From positions 6,634,001 through 6,698,000 of the forward strand of contig NZ_CP023695.1 of NCBI RefSeq assembly GCF_008704395.1: a stretch of DNA of 64,000 bases, read 5' to 3'. The notes under the pieces were generated by a model, which was given only the letters and a program-made list of their open reading frames with translations, was not told where the DNA came from and made no database searches. The DNA comes from Streptomyces alboniger. GTDB taxonomy: Bacteria > Actinomycetota > Actinomycetes > Streptomycetales > Streptomycetaceae. The stretch's first letter is position 1, and each line of letters starts with the position of its first letter. This document shows, in pieces, positions 43,385-52,900 of the stretch. Made by a program: the position numbers and the translations under genes.

Positions 43385-44542
43385 ATGAGCACCTACCGCG
43401 ACCTCGCACACCGCGGCTCCGCCCGAGCCACCGTCCTGCGAACCGTGGGCACGAGGGAGCGCCGATCCCTCCTGACGGCGCCCCGCGTCCCCACCGTCGG
43501 CATCGACATCGGCGGCACGAAGGTGATGGCAGGCGTCGTCGACGCCGACGGCAACATCCTGGAGACGCTCCGCACGGAGACCCCGGACAAGTCCAAGAGC
43601 CCCCGCGTCGTCGAGGACACCATCGTCGAACTGGTCCTCGACCTCTCCGACCGGCACGACGTGCACGCGGTCGGCATCGGCGCGGCGGGCTGGGTGGACG
43701 CGGACCGCAACCGCGTCCTGTTCGCCCCCCACCTGTCCTGGCGCAACGAACCGCTGCGCGACCGCATCTCCGGGCGCCTCGCGGTCCCCGTCATGGTCGA
43801 CAACGACGCGAACACCGCCGCCTGGGCGGAGTGGCGCTTCGGCGCGGGCCGCGGCGAGGACCACCTCGTCATGATCACGCTCGGCACCGGCATCGGCGGC
43901 GCGATCCTGGAGGACGGCCAGGTCAAGCGCGGCAAGTTCGGCGTGGCAGGCGAGTTCGGCCATATGCAGGTCGTCCCCGGCGGCCACCGCTGCCCGTGCG
44001 GCAACCGCGGCTGCTGGGAGCAGTACAGCTCGGGCAACGCGCTGGTCCGCGAGGCCCGCGAGCTGGCCGCCGCCGACTCCCCGGTGGCGTACAACATCAT
44101 CGAGCGCGTCAAGGGCAACGTCCCCGACATCACCGGCCCGCTCATCACCGAGCTGGCCCGCGAGGGCGACGCGATGTGCGTGGAGCTGCTCCAGGACATC
44201 GGTCAGTGGCTGGGCGTCGGCATCGCGAACCTCGCCGCCGCCCTCGACCCGTCCTGCTTCGTGATCGGCGGCGGCGTCTCCGCGGCCGACGACCTCCTGA
44301 TCGGCCCGGCCCGCGACGCGTTCCGCCGCCACCTCACCGGCCGCGGCTACCGTCCCGAGGCGCGCATCGCCCGCGCCCAGCTGGGCCCCGAGGCGGGCAT
44401 GGTGGGCGCCGCCGACCTGGCCCGCCTGGTCGCCCGCCGCTTCCGCCGCGCCAACCGCCGCCGCGTCGAGCGCTACGAACGCTACGAACGCTACGCCGAG
44501 GCCCGCCGCACCGACGACCGCACTTCGCAGGGAACCCCGTAG
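43385..44542 (+). CDS. ROK-family sugar kinase
   Basis: A 385-residue ROK kinase. The phosphate loop is GIDIGGTKVMAG near residue 38, VDNDANTAAWAEW follows, and the catalytic EFGHMQV precedes the zinc motif GHRCPCGNRGCWEQY. A Glu/Arg/Tyr-rich tail of about 30 residues follows the domain. No DNA-binding domain precedes it, so it is a kinase and not a ROK repressor. It probably phosphorylates the sugar imported by the upstream transporter. A short N-terminal extension is unusual, and a later start near residue 28 is possible. Confidence 0.88.
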   Translation: MSTYRDLAHRGSARATVLRTVGTRERRSLLTAPRVPTVGIDIGGTKVMAGVVDADGNILETLRTETPDKSKSPRVVEDTIVELVLDLSDRHDVHAVGIGAAGWVDADRNRVLFAPHLSWRNEPLRDRISGRLAVPVMVDNDANTAAWAEWRFGAGRGEDHLVMITLGTGIGGAILEDGQVKRGKFGVAGEFGHMQVVPGGHRCPCGNRGCWEQYSSGNALVREARELAAADSPVAYNIIERVKGNVPDITGPLITELAREGDAMCVELLQDIGQWLGVGIANLAAALDPSCFVIGGGVSAADDLLIGPARDAFRRHLTGRGYRPEARIARAQLGPEAGMVGAADLARLVARRFRRANRRRVERYERYERYAEARRTDDRTSQGTP

Positions 44543-45142
44543 ATGACCGTGCCCCGCCAGCCCTCGTCCCCGGACCGCCCCGGCGCCCCCGAACCGGGCC
44601 GCGACGGGGGCCGGACCGAGGACCGCCGCCACATGATCCGCCGCCGCTGGCTGACGGCGACGATCATCGTGCTCCTCATCGGCATCCCCGCCGGATACCT
44701 GGTGACCTCCGCGAACCAGAGCCGCAACAGCGGCCGCGACAAGGAGGACAAGTACTCCGCGACCGGCCTCACCGAAGGCTGGCCCTCCAAGGTGCAGCGC
44801 CGCCTGTACGACGTGCCGATCCCGCCGTACTCCGCGGAGGTCGCCTACTACGAGACGAACAACTGGCGCACCAGCCGCCTCTACGTCCAGTTCCTCACCA
44901 GCAACGAGGGCCTGGCCAAGTTCCTCAAGCAGATCGGCACGAGCGAGAGCAAGCTCAAGGCGGACGACCGCACCATCAGCAAGCGAGACCGGAACGTCGT
45001 CGGCTGGGAGTTCACCGGCCCGGGCCCCTGGTCGGGCCTCACCCACGAACAGAAGGACCCGGCGCCGTCGCAGGACGTGGTCGTGGACCGCGCGAATCCG
45101 GAGCACCCGATGGTGTACGTGGTGTCGATGACGACGCCGTGA
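44543..45142 (+). CDS. Membrane-anchored hypothetical protein
   Basis: A 199-residue protein with a charged cytosolic N-terminus, one membrane helix (about 35-52) and an extracytoplasmic region of about 145 residues. That region contains EVAYYETNNWRTSRLYVQF and a C-terminal MVYVVSMTTP. It starts directly after the ROK kinase stop, so it is co-transcribed with it. I do not recognise the family. The Tyr/Trp-rich exported part could bind a ligand or wall component. Confidence 0.75.
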   Translation: MTVPRQPSSPDRPGAPEPGRDGGRTEDRRHMIRRRWLTATIIVLLIGIPAGYLVTSANQSRNSGRDKEDKYSATGLTEGWPSKVQRRLYDVPIPPYSAEVAYYETNNWRTSRLYVQFLTSNEGLAKFLKQIGTSESKLKADDRTISKRDRNVVGWEFTGPGPWSGLTHEQKDPAPSQDVVVDRANPEHPMVYVVSMTTP

Positions 45143-45279
45143 CGAGGGAAACCATCGGGGCCACCGACTTCAACCGCCGGGTCCGTCTGCTCGTCGAAGT
45201 ACCCGACCATACCGACGAGTTGGCGCCGGCCGAGGAACTGCTCGTGGCCGAGGGCTGCGTGGTGAGGGCGGCGTGGTGA
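45139..45279 (+). CDS. Very small ORF coupled to the preceding gene (doubtful)
   Basis: A GTG overlapping the previous stop (GTGA) opens a 46-residue frame, TETIGATDFN-like at its start and rich in Val/Glu. Only the coupling and a plausible composition support it. It could be a degenerate gene end. No function is suggested. Confidence 0.25.
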   Translation: MTRETIGATDFNRRVRLLVEVPDHTDELAPAEELLVAEGCVVRAAW

Positions 45280-45368
45280 GGGCGGCCATTGCCCACGAGG
45301 CCGCCCGGGTCGGGCAGCGCCGTGCCGGCCTCGTCGTCGAGGTACGGCTGCGCGGCCGAGACATGTCG

Positions 45369-45476
45369 GCTCAGCCGAGACCGACCGCTCAGCCGAGACC
45401 GACCGCTCAGCCGAGACCGACCGCTCAGCCGAGGCGGACCGTGCAGCCGGGGCCGACCGCTCAGCCGAGACCGGCC
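45369..45476. repeat. Six tandem copies of an 18-bp unit
   Basis: The unit GCTCAGCCGAGACCGACC is repeated with period 18 from 45369 to 45476. Copies 1-3 are identical and copies 4-6 diverge. The last copies run into the final codons of the ornithine cyclodeaminase-like gene, so the stop codon lies within the array. Confidence 0.85.
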
Positions 45477-46420
45477 CACCCCTCATAGACCGCTGCCGCC
45501 ACCCCCAGATCCTCCCAGGCCATCCCCGCCGACTTGAACAGCCGCGGGCGCCCCTCCGTGGGCTTTGCCTCGCCGCGGGCAAGCGCGGCCAGCGTCCGCA
45601 GGCGGGACATGTCGAAGGTGCCTTCGGCCGCCGCGAGCACCAGGTCGCCGCACTCCCGCGCCGCCACACCGTGCGACTCCGCCACCACCGTGGCGCGGCC
45701 CACGAGGGCGGCGTCGACCTCGCGGGCGTCCGGCTCGTGGGAGCCGACCGCGGCGACCGTCGCGTGCTCGGGGAGCAGGGCGCTGTCGAAGAGCGGGGTA
45801 CGCGCCGTGGTGCAGCAGCAGACCACGTCCGCGTGGGCCACGTCATCGGGCGCCGCCGCTGCCGCCGACAGACCCGCAGCGCGGCAGCGGTCGGTGAAGG
45901 CCGCGACCCGTTCCGCGTTCCGGCCGACCACGTCGACGTGCTCCAGGGAGGGCCGCACCGCCCGCACCGCCTCCACATGCCCCCACGCCTGCGGCCCCGT
46001 CCCGAAGACCAGCAGACGGCGAGCGCCGGACACGGCCAGATGCCGGACCGCGAGCCCGGACACCGCGGGGGTGCGCAGCGACGTCAGCGCGATGCCGTCC
46101 AAGAGCGCCAGGGGAGAGTGGGTCACCCCGTCCAGGAGGACGTACAGGCCCTGGATACGGGGGAGGCCCCGACCGGGATTGGCGGGTGTCACCGTGGCGA
46201 GCTTCACGCCCGTGTACGACGCGGTGGCCGACGGCATCATGAGCAGTTGACCACCGGGCACGTCCACGACACCGCGCGCGGGCTCCGCCTCCGGGTCAAG
46301 ACCCGAGACGAGGACCGCTTCCAGCGCGTCGATCGCGGCGGACATGGGGAGGAGACGGGCCATGGCGGCGGCGTCGAGGTAGGGCGTGCCGGCGGAGGGG
46401 ATCGGGGTCGGGTCGTTCAC
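45461..46420 (-). CDS. Ornithine cyclodeaminase/mu-crystallin family protein
   Basis: A 319-residue NAD(P)-dependent enzyme of this family. LLMMPSATASYTGVKLATVTP contains the conserved Lys. LTSLRTPAVSGLAVRHLA follows, and LVFGTGPQAWGHVEAV is the nucleotide loop. Family members cyclise ornithine to proline, reduce cyclic imines, or dehydrogenate alanine; which applies is unknown. GTG 46420 (MNDPTPIP) is chosen over longer basic N-terminal extensions. The C-terminal codons overlap an 18-bp tandem repeat, so the tail length may vary between strains. Confidence 0.85.
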   Translation of the reverse strand: MNDPTPIPSAGTPYLDAAAMARLLPMSAAIDALEAVLVSGLDPEAEPARGVVDVPGGQLLMMPSATASYTGVKLATVTPANPGRGLPRIQGLYVLLDGVTHSPLALLDGIALTSLRTPAVSGLAVRHLAVSGARRLLVFGTGPQAWGHVEAVRAVRPSLEHVDVVGRNAERVAAFTDRCRAAGLSAAAAAPDDVAHADVVCCCTTARTPLFDSALLPEHATVAAVGSHEPDAREVDAALVGRATVVAESHGVAARECGDLVLAAAEGTFDMSRLRTLAALARGEAKPTEGRPRLFKSAGMAWEDLGVAAAVYEGWAGLG

Positions 46421-46595
46421 GGGGGCCTCGCGGGTGGTCGGTGGGCGGGGGGCTTGGATAGGCGGTTTGATCGGTTTCCTGTCCACCCGGGCCCCTCGCA
46501 ACCCTCCCCACGACCGCTGTACGTGGCTCCCGCACCACGTGCTCGACGCCTCCTGGACGAGATCAACAATCCTGGTGACGGAGAAGGAACCGCTG

Positions 46596-46811
46596 ATGGC
46601 TCTGATTCATTCAACTGACCCCGACTTTCGGGTATGCCAGCTCAGCTTCGACACGCTGTTGGCGATCCAGCTGGAAGCGGAGGAACGATCCTGGGCAACT
46701 CGGTGGTCCTCGGTGGACCCGCTCCGCAGTCAGGTCAAGGATGGCGATGTCGTCCTCCAAGCGCTGATGGGGCTCGGGGATTCGAAATCTCCATCAGAGT
46801 CTCATTCCTGA
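46596..46811 (+). CDS. Small hypothetical protein
   Basis: A 71-residue frame, MALIHSTDPDFRVCQLSFDT onward, preceded by GGAGAAGGA at good spacing to ATG 46596. Its base composition is lower in GC than its neighbours. No domain is recognised. It could be a recent acquisition or the remains of a larger gene. Confidence 0.5.
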   Translation: MALIHSTDPDFRVCQLSFDTLLAIQLEAEERSWATRWSSVDPLRSQVKDGDVVLQALMGLGDSKSPSESHS

Positions 46812-46952
46812 CGGGTCTCTGGATCGAAGAATTCTGAAGCGCCGAGATTCTTCGCCGATGTAGGCGTGGCCGGCCCGAACACCATGACCTTGGCCTCCGG
46901 ACGCCGCAGCGCCCTCCCCCCTGAGCGCATCAGCTCCCTCAAGCCTGACCCG

Positions 46953-48125
46953 CTACAGGAACCGGCGGATAGGGGCGACAGCCACCTCGCGTAGGCGTTG
47001 CGCGGGGGAGCGGCGTCGCCAGCGGGCCTCCTCGATGCGTTCGCTGACCTGGAGGTCTTCGTCGAAGTGGTGGTCCAGGGTGGCGGTGAAGCCCTCGTCG
47101 AGGACGGCGAGCATGACCTCTTCGTCGTGGTCGAGGGAGCGGCGGTTGAAGTTGGTGGAGCCGATCAGGGCGGCGACCCGGTCGACGGTGATGACCTTGG
47201 TGTGCATCATCGTCGGCTGGTACTGGTAGATCTTCACACCGCAGGCCAGCAGCTCGGTGTAGTGGTGCTGGCCGCCCAACTGGCAGACCCGCTTGTCGGT
47301 GTGGGGGCCCGGCAGCAGGATCTCCACCTCGACGCCGCGCCGGGCGGCCGCGCACAGCAGCTCGATGAAGTAGGCGTCGGGTGCGAAGTAGGCCGTGGCC
47401 AGGCGGAAGCGTTGCTGGGCGGATTCGAGCATGACCCGGATCAGGGTCTGCATGTCCTGCCAGCCGAAGCTGGCCGAGCCGCGCACGACCTGGACGACCG
47501 CGTCGCCCTCGGGAGTGTGGCCGGTGAAACGGTCCCGGTCGTCGAAGAGGGTGTCGTGGCACTCGGCCCAGTTCTGGGCGAAGGCGGCGGCGATGCCGTC
47601 CACCGCGGGCCCGCGCACCTGGACGTGGGTGTCGCGCCACTCGTTCTCGTTGCGGGCGTCGCCGCACCACTCCTCGGCGATGCCCACCCCGCCGGTGAAC
47701 GCCGTGTGCTCGTCGACGACGAGCACCTTGCGGTGGCAGCGGTGGTTCTGTTTCAGCGGCGAGAGGTACAAGGGCTTGCGGAACCAGGCCACATCGGCCC
47801 CGGCGGCCTCCATCAGATCCAGCAGATCCTGTTCGATGAGGCGGCTGCCGAAACCGTCGAGCAGCAGCCGCACCCGCACCCCGGCGCGGGCCCGGTCGGC
47901 CAGCGCCCGCGCGAACTGGCGGGCTATCTCCCCGCGCCAGTAGACGAACGTCATCATGTCCACGGTGTGCTCGGCGCCCCGGATGGCGTCCAGCATCGCC
48001 GTGAAGATCTCGTCGCCGTTGCGCAGCGGCACCAGCGTGTTTCCCTCGGTGGCGGCGATGCCGATCAGCCGCTCCAGGCGGCGCCGCATCCGCTGCTTGC
48101 GCTCGGACGTCGTCGGAACCGCCAT
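46953..48125 (-). CDS. Phospholipase D-like / cardiolipin synthase-type protein
   Basis: A 390-residue protein with two HKD motifs, HRKVLVVDEHTAFTGG (near residue 132) and HTKVITVDRVAALIGS (near 308). It is therefore a complete two-motif phosphatidyltransferase or phospholipase D. There is no signal peptide and no N-terminal membrane helices of the ClsA type. The YFAPDAYFIELLCAAARRGV segment is typical of the ClsB-like branch. It probably acts at the membrane face on phospholipids. The start at 48125 follows AGGGTGAAG. Confidence 0.87.
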   Translation of the reverse strand: MAVPTTSERKQRMRRRLERLIGIAATEGNTLVPLRNGDEIFTAMLDAIRGAEHTVDMMTFVYWRGEIARQFARALADRARAGVRVRLLLDGFGSRLIEQDLLDLMEAAGADVAWFRKPLYLSPLKQNHRCHRKVLVVDEHTAFTGGVGIAEEWCGDARNENEWRDTHVQVRGPAVDGIAAAFAQNWAECHDTLFDDRDRFTGHTPEGDAVVQVVRGSASFGWQDMQTLIRVMLESAQQRFRLATAYFAPDAYFIELLCAAARRGVEVEILLPGPHTDKRVCQLGGQHHYTELLACGVKIYQYQPTMMHTKVITVDRVAALIGSTNFNRRSLDHDEEVMLAVLDEGFTATLDHHFDEDLQVSERIEEARWRRRSPAQRLREVAVAPIRRFL

Positions 48126-48330
48126 GGCTTCACCCTGCCGGTCGGAAACGGTCGCCCCCGCGCGTCCGGCCTCCGCCGGGGCGAGCCGACTGTACACACC
48201 GCCCACGGGCGTCCGATCAGCAGAGGTGGGAGTGAAAGCGAGGGCTCGGGGCACCCGGAGGGGGCGAGAGCGGTGCACGGCCCGGTCAGGCCGGTGCACC
48301 CGGACCCGTCCACAAGGAAAGGTGTCATCC

Positions 48331-48783
48331 GTGTCGCAAGTCGAAGAGTCCATCGAGGTCAACGTGCCGGTCAACACCGCGTACAACCAGTGGACCCAGT
48401 TCGAGACCTTCCCCGAGTTCATGGAGGGCGTGCAGCGGATCGAGCAGCGCGGCGACGCGCTCACCCACTGGGTGACGAAGATCGACGGGGTGGAGCGGGA
48501 GTTCGATGCCGTGATCACCGAACAGATCCCTGGCGAGCGCGTGGCGTGGACCACGGTGGAGGGAGAGGCCAAGCAGGCCGGCGTCGTCACCTTCCACCGC
48601 CTGGACGACGCGCGTACCAAGGTCATGCTGCAAATGGAGTTCGACCCCAAGGGCCTGGCCGAGACGGTCGGCGACAAGCTCGGCTTCGTCAAACGACAGG
48701 TCACCGGCGATCTGGGACGGTTCAAGACGTTCATCGAGCAGCGCGGTGGAGTGGAGACTGGTGCCTGGCGCGGCCAGATCTGA
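48331..48783 (+). CDS. SRPBCC family protein (cyclase/coenzyme Q-binding type)
   Basis: A 150-residue START-like protein. VEESIEVNVPVNTAYNQWTQ, FPEFMEGVQRIEQ and GERVAWTTVEGE are the recurring strands and helices of the SRPBCC fold, which encloses a hydrophobic ligand. These small stand-alone members are frequent in Streptomyces stress regions. The ligand is unknown. GTG 48331 is preceded by AAGGAAAGG. Confidence 0.85.
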   Translation: MSQVEESIEVNVPVNTAYNQWTQFETFPEFMEGVQRIEQRGDALTHWVTKIDGVEREFDAVITEQIPGERVAWTTVEGEAKQAGVVTFHRLDDARTKVMLQMEFDPKGLAETVGDKLGFVKRQVTGDLGRFKTFIEQRGGVETGAWRGQI

Positions 48784-49051
48784 CCCCACGCGCGATCTCC
48801 CGCGCGCGACCCCCATTGCCCGACCCCCAACACCTGACCCCGGGCACTCACCGAGGGCCCGGCCGATGTCCCACGGTGAGAAAATTGGTGTGCGGGACCG
48901 ACGGAACCGGGTAACGTCTTGGTCATGTTCTTCCAGACGCCGATTTACGAGTGAGAGCGTGACGGGCCCCTGCTGACGTCCTTCGATGTCGCCGCGCCCG
49001 TCCCCCACCGATGAATCCGTAGATCACCGCACACCATTTCCGGGAGAACCC

Positions 49052-49264
49052 GTGAGCAAGAACATCAACAACCCCGTGGGCATGGGCGGCGGCAAGCGCA
49101 AGAGGCTGTCCCGCGCCGAGCGGCAGAACAACGGCCCGCACCGCAACCTCGACCGCCAGGGTGCCGCCGACCAGAAGGCGGAGCTGGTGCGCAAGATGCG
49201 CGAGAAGGTGGGCGCGGCCGAGGGCGACGCCGGGCACACGAGCGGCGACGCCGCACAGAGCTGA
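49052..49264 (+). CDS. Small basic DUF6243-like protein
   Basis: A 70-residue, Lys/Arg- and Gly-rich protein, MSKNINNPVGMGGGKRKRLS at its start, with a helical middle (DQKAELVRKMREKV). It resembles the conserved Streptomyces DUF6243 family. The role is unknown, and the charge suggests RNA or DNA contact. GTG 49052 has GGGAGAA upstream. A strong terminator follows. The 268-base region before it (48784-49051) holds no convincing gene. Confidence 0.75.
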   Translation: MSKNINNPVGMGGGKRKRLSRAERQNNGPHRNLDRQGAADQKAELVRKMREKVGAAEGDAGHTSGDAAQS

Positions 49265-49297
49265 CGCACCACCGCCTCAAGGCGGCACCGCACGGGG

Positions 49298-49332
49298 CAG
49301 GGCCCGGACCGCGACGCGCGGTCCGGGCCCTG
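49298..49332 (+). terminator. Perfect 16-bp hairpin terminator
   Basis: CAGGGCCCGGACCGCG and its exact complement enclose an ACG loop, 33 bases after the DUF6243-like stop, followed by TTG. Confidence 0.75.
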
Positions 49333-49569
49333 TTGCCGTGCCGGGCATGGCCGGTCCCGCTCAGCTTGCTACGCGGTCGCCGTCACCCCTGCTGTACGCG
49401 GCGGTCTCGAAGGCGTTTTCCGGTTCGCTCCCGGGCGGTGGAGGCGTGGCGCCGGTCGTCCCGGGCGCCGCAGCGCCCTGGTGGCGTGAGCGCGCAACGC
49501 GGCGGAGAGGGCATCGGCGCTGGGCCGCGCGGAGGGTTCGGCCGGTGGGCAGTAGGCCCCTGGTGGTCG

Positions 49570-49690
49570 AACGACGCGTCCGACGAATTCCATGGTGCCT
49601 TCGGCCGTCAGCTTCGCCCGGTCGCCGGTGCGGTACGGCCGGGCGCCGGGGACACCGTGGGGATCGGGGACGAAGGACGGGCCGCCGGGC
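49570..49690 (-). pseudogene. Relic of an NRPS adenylation domain
   Basis: On the minus strand, SFVPDPHGVPGARPYRTGD followed by RAKLTAEGTMEFVGR reads as the A7 motif (YRTGD) and the beginning of the A8 region of an amino-acid adenylation domain. Before it the frame cannot be followed as a domain. After it the usual DxQVKIRG is missing and the sequence runs into low-complexity codons. It is too short to function. The rest of 49333-49957 contains no convincing gene, and the last 200 bases are AT-richer than the surroundings. Confidence 0.55.
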
Positions 49691-49957
49691 GGTGCCGGGC
49701 GCTTCTCGGCTTGGGCGTGCCCACGTCGCCACGTGGGACCGCCGGGGCTTCACAAATATGCAGCTTTCTTGCGTTTTCTGAACGTGATGAAACTGATGCC
49801 CTTGCTGGGGCAACCATGATCAACGGCACTCCGAGGTCACCCCATAGGCACCTTATGGAGGGATTGCCCCATCGATCTTTGCTTGTCGACTGCATAGTGT
49901 CGTCGCCTGATTACCCATTAAGGGAATCTTCATCTTTGTGTCTGAAACGGGTTCAGT

Positions 49958-52900
49958 ATGTGGAGACGCGCGCACTCGCGCGGAGTTACAGGGACGCTGG
50001 CAGGGCTCTTGACCGGAGCTTTGTTGGCGGGTGCCGCACCGGCGGCGCAGGCGGTTCCGGATGTGCGAGGCGAGACGCCCACAACAACCACGGGGGAAGC
50101 GGCACCTGACGGAGCGGCGACTGCGGAAGCCGCTCAGGACGAAGCCAAGCGCACCGGCAGGCCGGTCGAAGTGACATCAATGCGCGGAGAGTCGAGCGAC
50201 GTCTACGCCACAGCTGACGGGAACCTGGAAGCTCGGGAGTATGTGAGGCCCGTAAGGGCTCGGGCGGACGGTGGTTGGAAAGCTGTCGATACCGGCCTCG
50301 TGAAGGCTGCGGACGGCTCGGTGGCGCCGAAGGTGACCACGGTCGGACTGGAGTTCTCCGGCGGCGGGGACGAGCCGCTGGTGCGGATGACGAAGACCGG
50401 TCGCGAGCTCGCCCTCTCCTGGCCGGGGAAGCTGCCCGAGCCCACGCTCGACGGCAACACCGCCACGTACGAGAACGTGCTGCCGGACGTGGACCTGCGG
50501 ATGGGCGCCCAGGAGGACGGATTCACCCAGCTCCTCGTCGTCAAGTCCGCCAAGGCAGCCGCCAGTCCTGGGCTCGCCGCGGTGCGTCTGAAGCTCGCGG
50601 CCGACGGCCTGGAGGTGAAGGAGACCACCGAGGGCGGGCTTGAGGCGTCGGACATGGGCGCGCAGGGAGCGGTATTCGAGGCCCCGCGTCCGATGATGTG
50701 GGACTCCAGCCAGGGCGACGCCCCGATCAGGCAGAAGGCCACCGGGTCCCGAGCCAAGGCGCTGCGCAGCGCCGCCCCGCAGCAGGACTCGGAGCCCGCA
50801 GCCGCGGAGTCCGGCAAGCTCGCGCCGGTGGGTGTGGAGGTCCCCGTGAACGGCAAGGAGCTGGTGCTCACCCCGGATGAGGACGTGCTGAAGGGCAAGG
50901 GCACGACCTATCCGGTGTTCATTGACCCGCAGTGGTCCTCGCCGCGGGCAACGGCGTGGACGATGGCGTCGAAGTACTGGGCCGACTCGCCGCAGTGGAA
51001 GTTCAACGGCGAGAACAACGCGGGCATGGGGTACTGCAATTGGTACTACTGCATGCCGCATGACACCAAGCGGCTGTTCTACCGCATCCCGGTTTCGAAG
51101 TTCGCGGGAAAGTCGATCCTGTCGGCTGAGTTCGTGGTGAAGAACACCTGGTCGGCTTCCTGCTCGGACCGCTCGGTGGAGCTGTGGCAGACCGAGGACA
51201 TCTCCTCGTCGACGACGTGGAACTCGCAGAACGAACGCGGGTTCTGGAAGAAGGAGCTGTCCTCGAAGTCCTTCGCCTACGGAGCTGAAGGCTGTGCGGC
51301 CAAGGACGCGGAGTTCTCGGTGAAGTCGGCCGTGCAGGCCGCGTCCGACGACAAGGACCGGACGATGACGTTCGGTCTGCGGGCCGGCAGTGAGTCCGAC
51401 GCGTACGGCTGGAAGCGGTTCTCGAACAAGGCGTTCCTGCGGGTGAAGTACAACCGTCCGCCGTCTCAGCTGAAGATGTCACAGCTGCGCATGGAGTACG
51501 GAGGCGTCTGCGCGAAGCCGGGCAGCACACCGCGGGTGAGGACGCTGGGGAAGATCCGCGCCAAGAAGGTGAAGGACCCCGACGGGGACCGTGTCTCGGT
51601 GCAGTTCCAGGCCAAGTGGGATGCCGGTAACGGCAGGACCGGGAGCTGGAAGCCCGACCGCACTTCCGCCAAGAAGTCCGGTTCCGACTTCAACATCAGC
51701 CTTCCCGGGTCGATTCCCGAGAACAAGCAGGTCAATTGGTATGCGCGGGTCTATGACGGGGCGCAGTACTCGCCGTGGTCCTACGCGGGAGACCCGACCG
51801 CCTGCTACTTCGTCCACGACACCAAGGTGCCCAAGGGGCCCTCGATCACCTCGAACGACTACCCGGCCTCCGACTCGGAGGACCCGAAGGACCCGTGGTA
51901 CGACGGGGTGGGCAAGTACGGGAAGTTCGAGCTGAACGCCGCCGAGAAGGACGTGACGTCCTACCGGTACGGCATCAACGTCAACCCCAGCTCGAAGAAC
52001 AAGATCACCACAACGGGCGGTGCGGCCAAGACGCTGTCGGCGCTGCCCGCCGAGGCAGGCCCGAACTTCATCACCGCGCAGTCCTTCGACGCGGCTGGTA
52101 ACGGCAGTGAGATCCATACGTACGAGTTCCGGGTCAAAGCGGGCCAGCCCGACCGTGCGTCCTGGTCTCTGGATGAAGCCAAGGGAGCGAGCGAGGCCAA
52201 GGGGTCGACGCCCCCGCGCACCGCGCAGCTGCACGGCGGCGTCACGCCAGGGGCGACCGGTGTGCGCGGCTCGGCGGCCTCCTTCAACGGCACGGACGGC
52301 TACGCCGCCAGTGACCTTCCGGTCGTGGACACCAGCCGTGGCTTCGCCGTCTCGGCCTGGGCCAAGCTGTCGAAGATGCCCGAGGGCGCCGCGGTGATCG
52401 CTACCCAGCCGGGCAATCACAGCCCGGGCTTCGAGCTGTACTACACCCAGAAGTACGACCGGTGGGCGTTCAACCAGTACAAGTCCGACACCCCTGACGC
52501 GAGCATCGCCCGAGTCATGGCGGACAAGCCCGGCGGCGTCGGCGTGGACAAGTGGACGCACCTGGTGGGCTCCTACGACTCGGCGCGAGACGTCCTGGAA
52601 CTGTATGTGGACGGCAAACTCGTCGGCCAGGCCGCCTACGCCGATCCATGGGAGGCCCGCCGCGGCTTCCAGCTGGGCGCCGCTTCCTACGGCGGTGCAC
52701 CGTCGGCCTTCTTCCCCGGTGTGATCGACGAGGTGCAGCTGTTCGACAAGCCGCTCGCCCAGGACGAGGTCGACAAGCTGCGCGCGCACGAGACAGCAGG
52801 TGACCCCGGCCGTCCCGCGGTCGCGGTATTCGACCTGGACGAGAAGGCCGAAGCGAACGAGATCACCGGCTACGGTGGCGTGCTTCCGGCCGCGTACCAG

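Noticed and set aside
48924..48953. Nine-codon ORF MFFQTPIYE before the DUF6243-like gene
   Set aside because: No clear ribosome binding site and too short to judge; a leader-peptide role would need conservation data.
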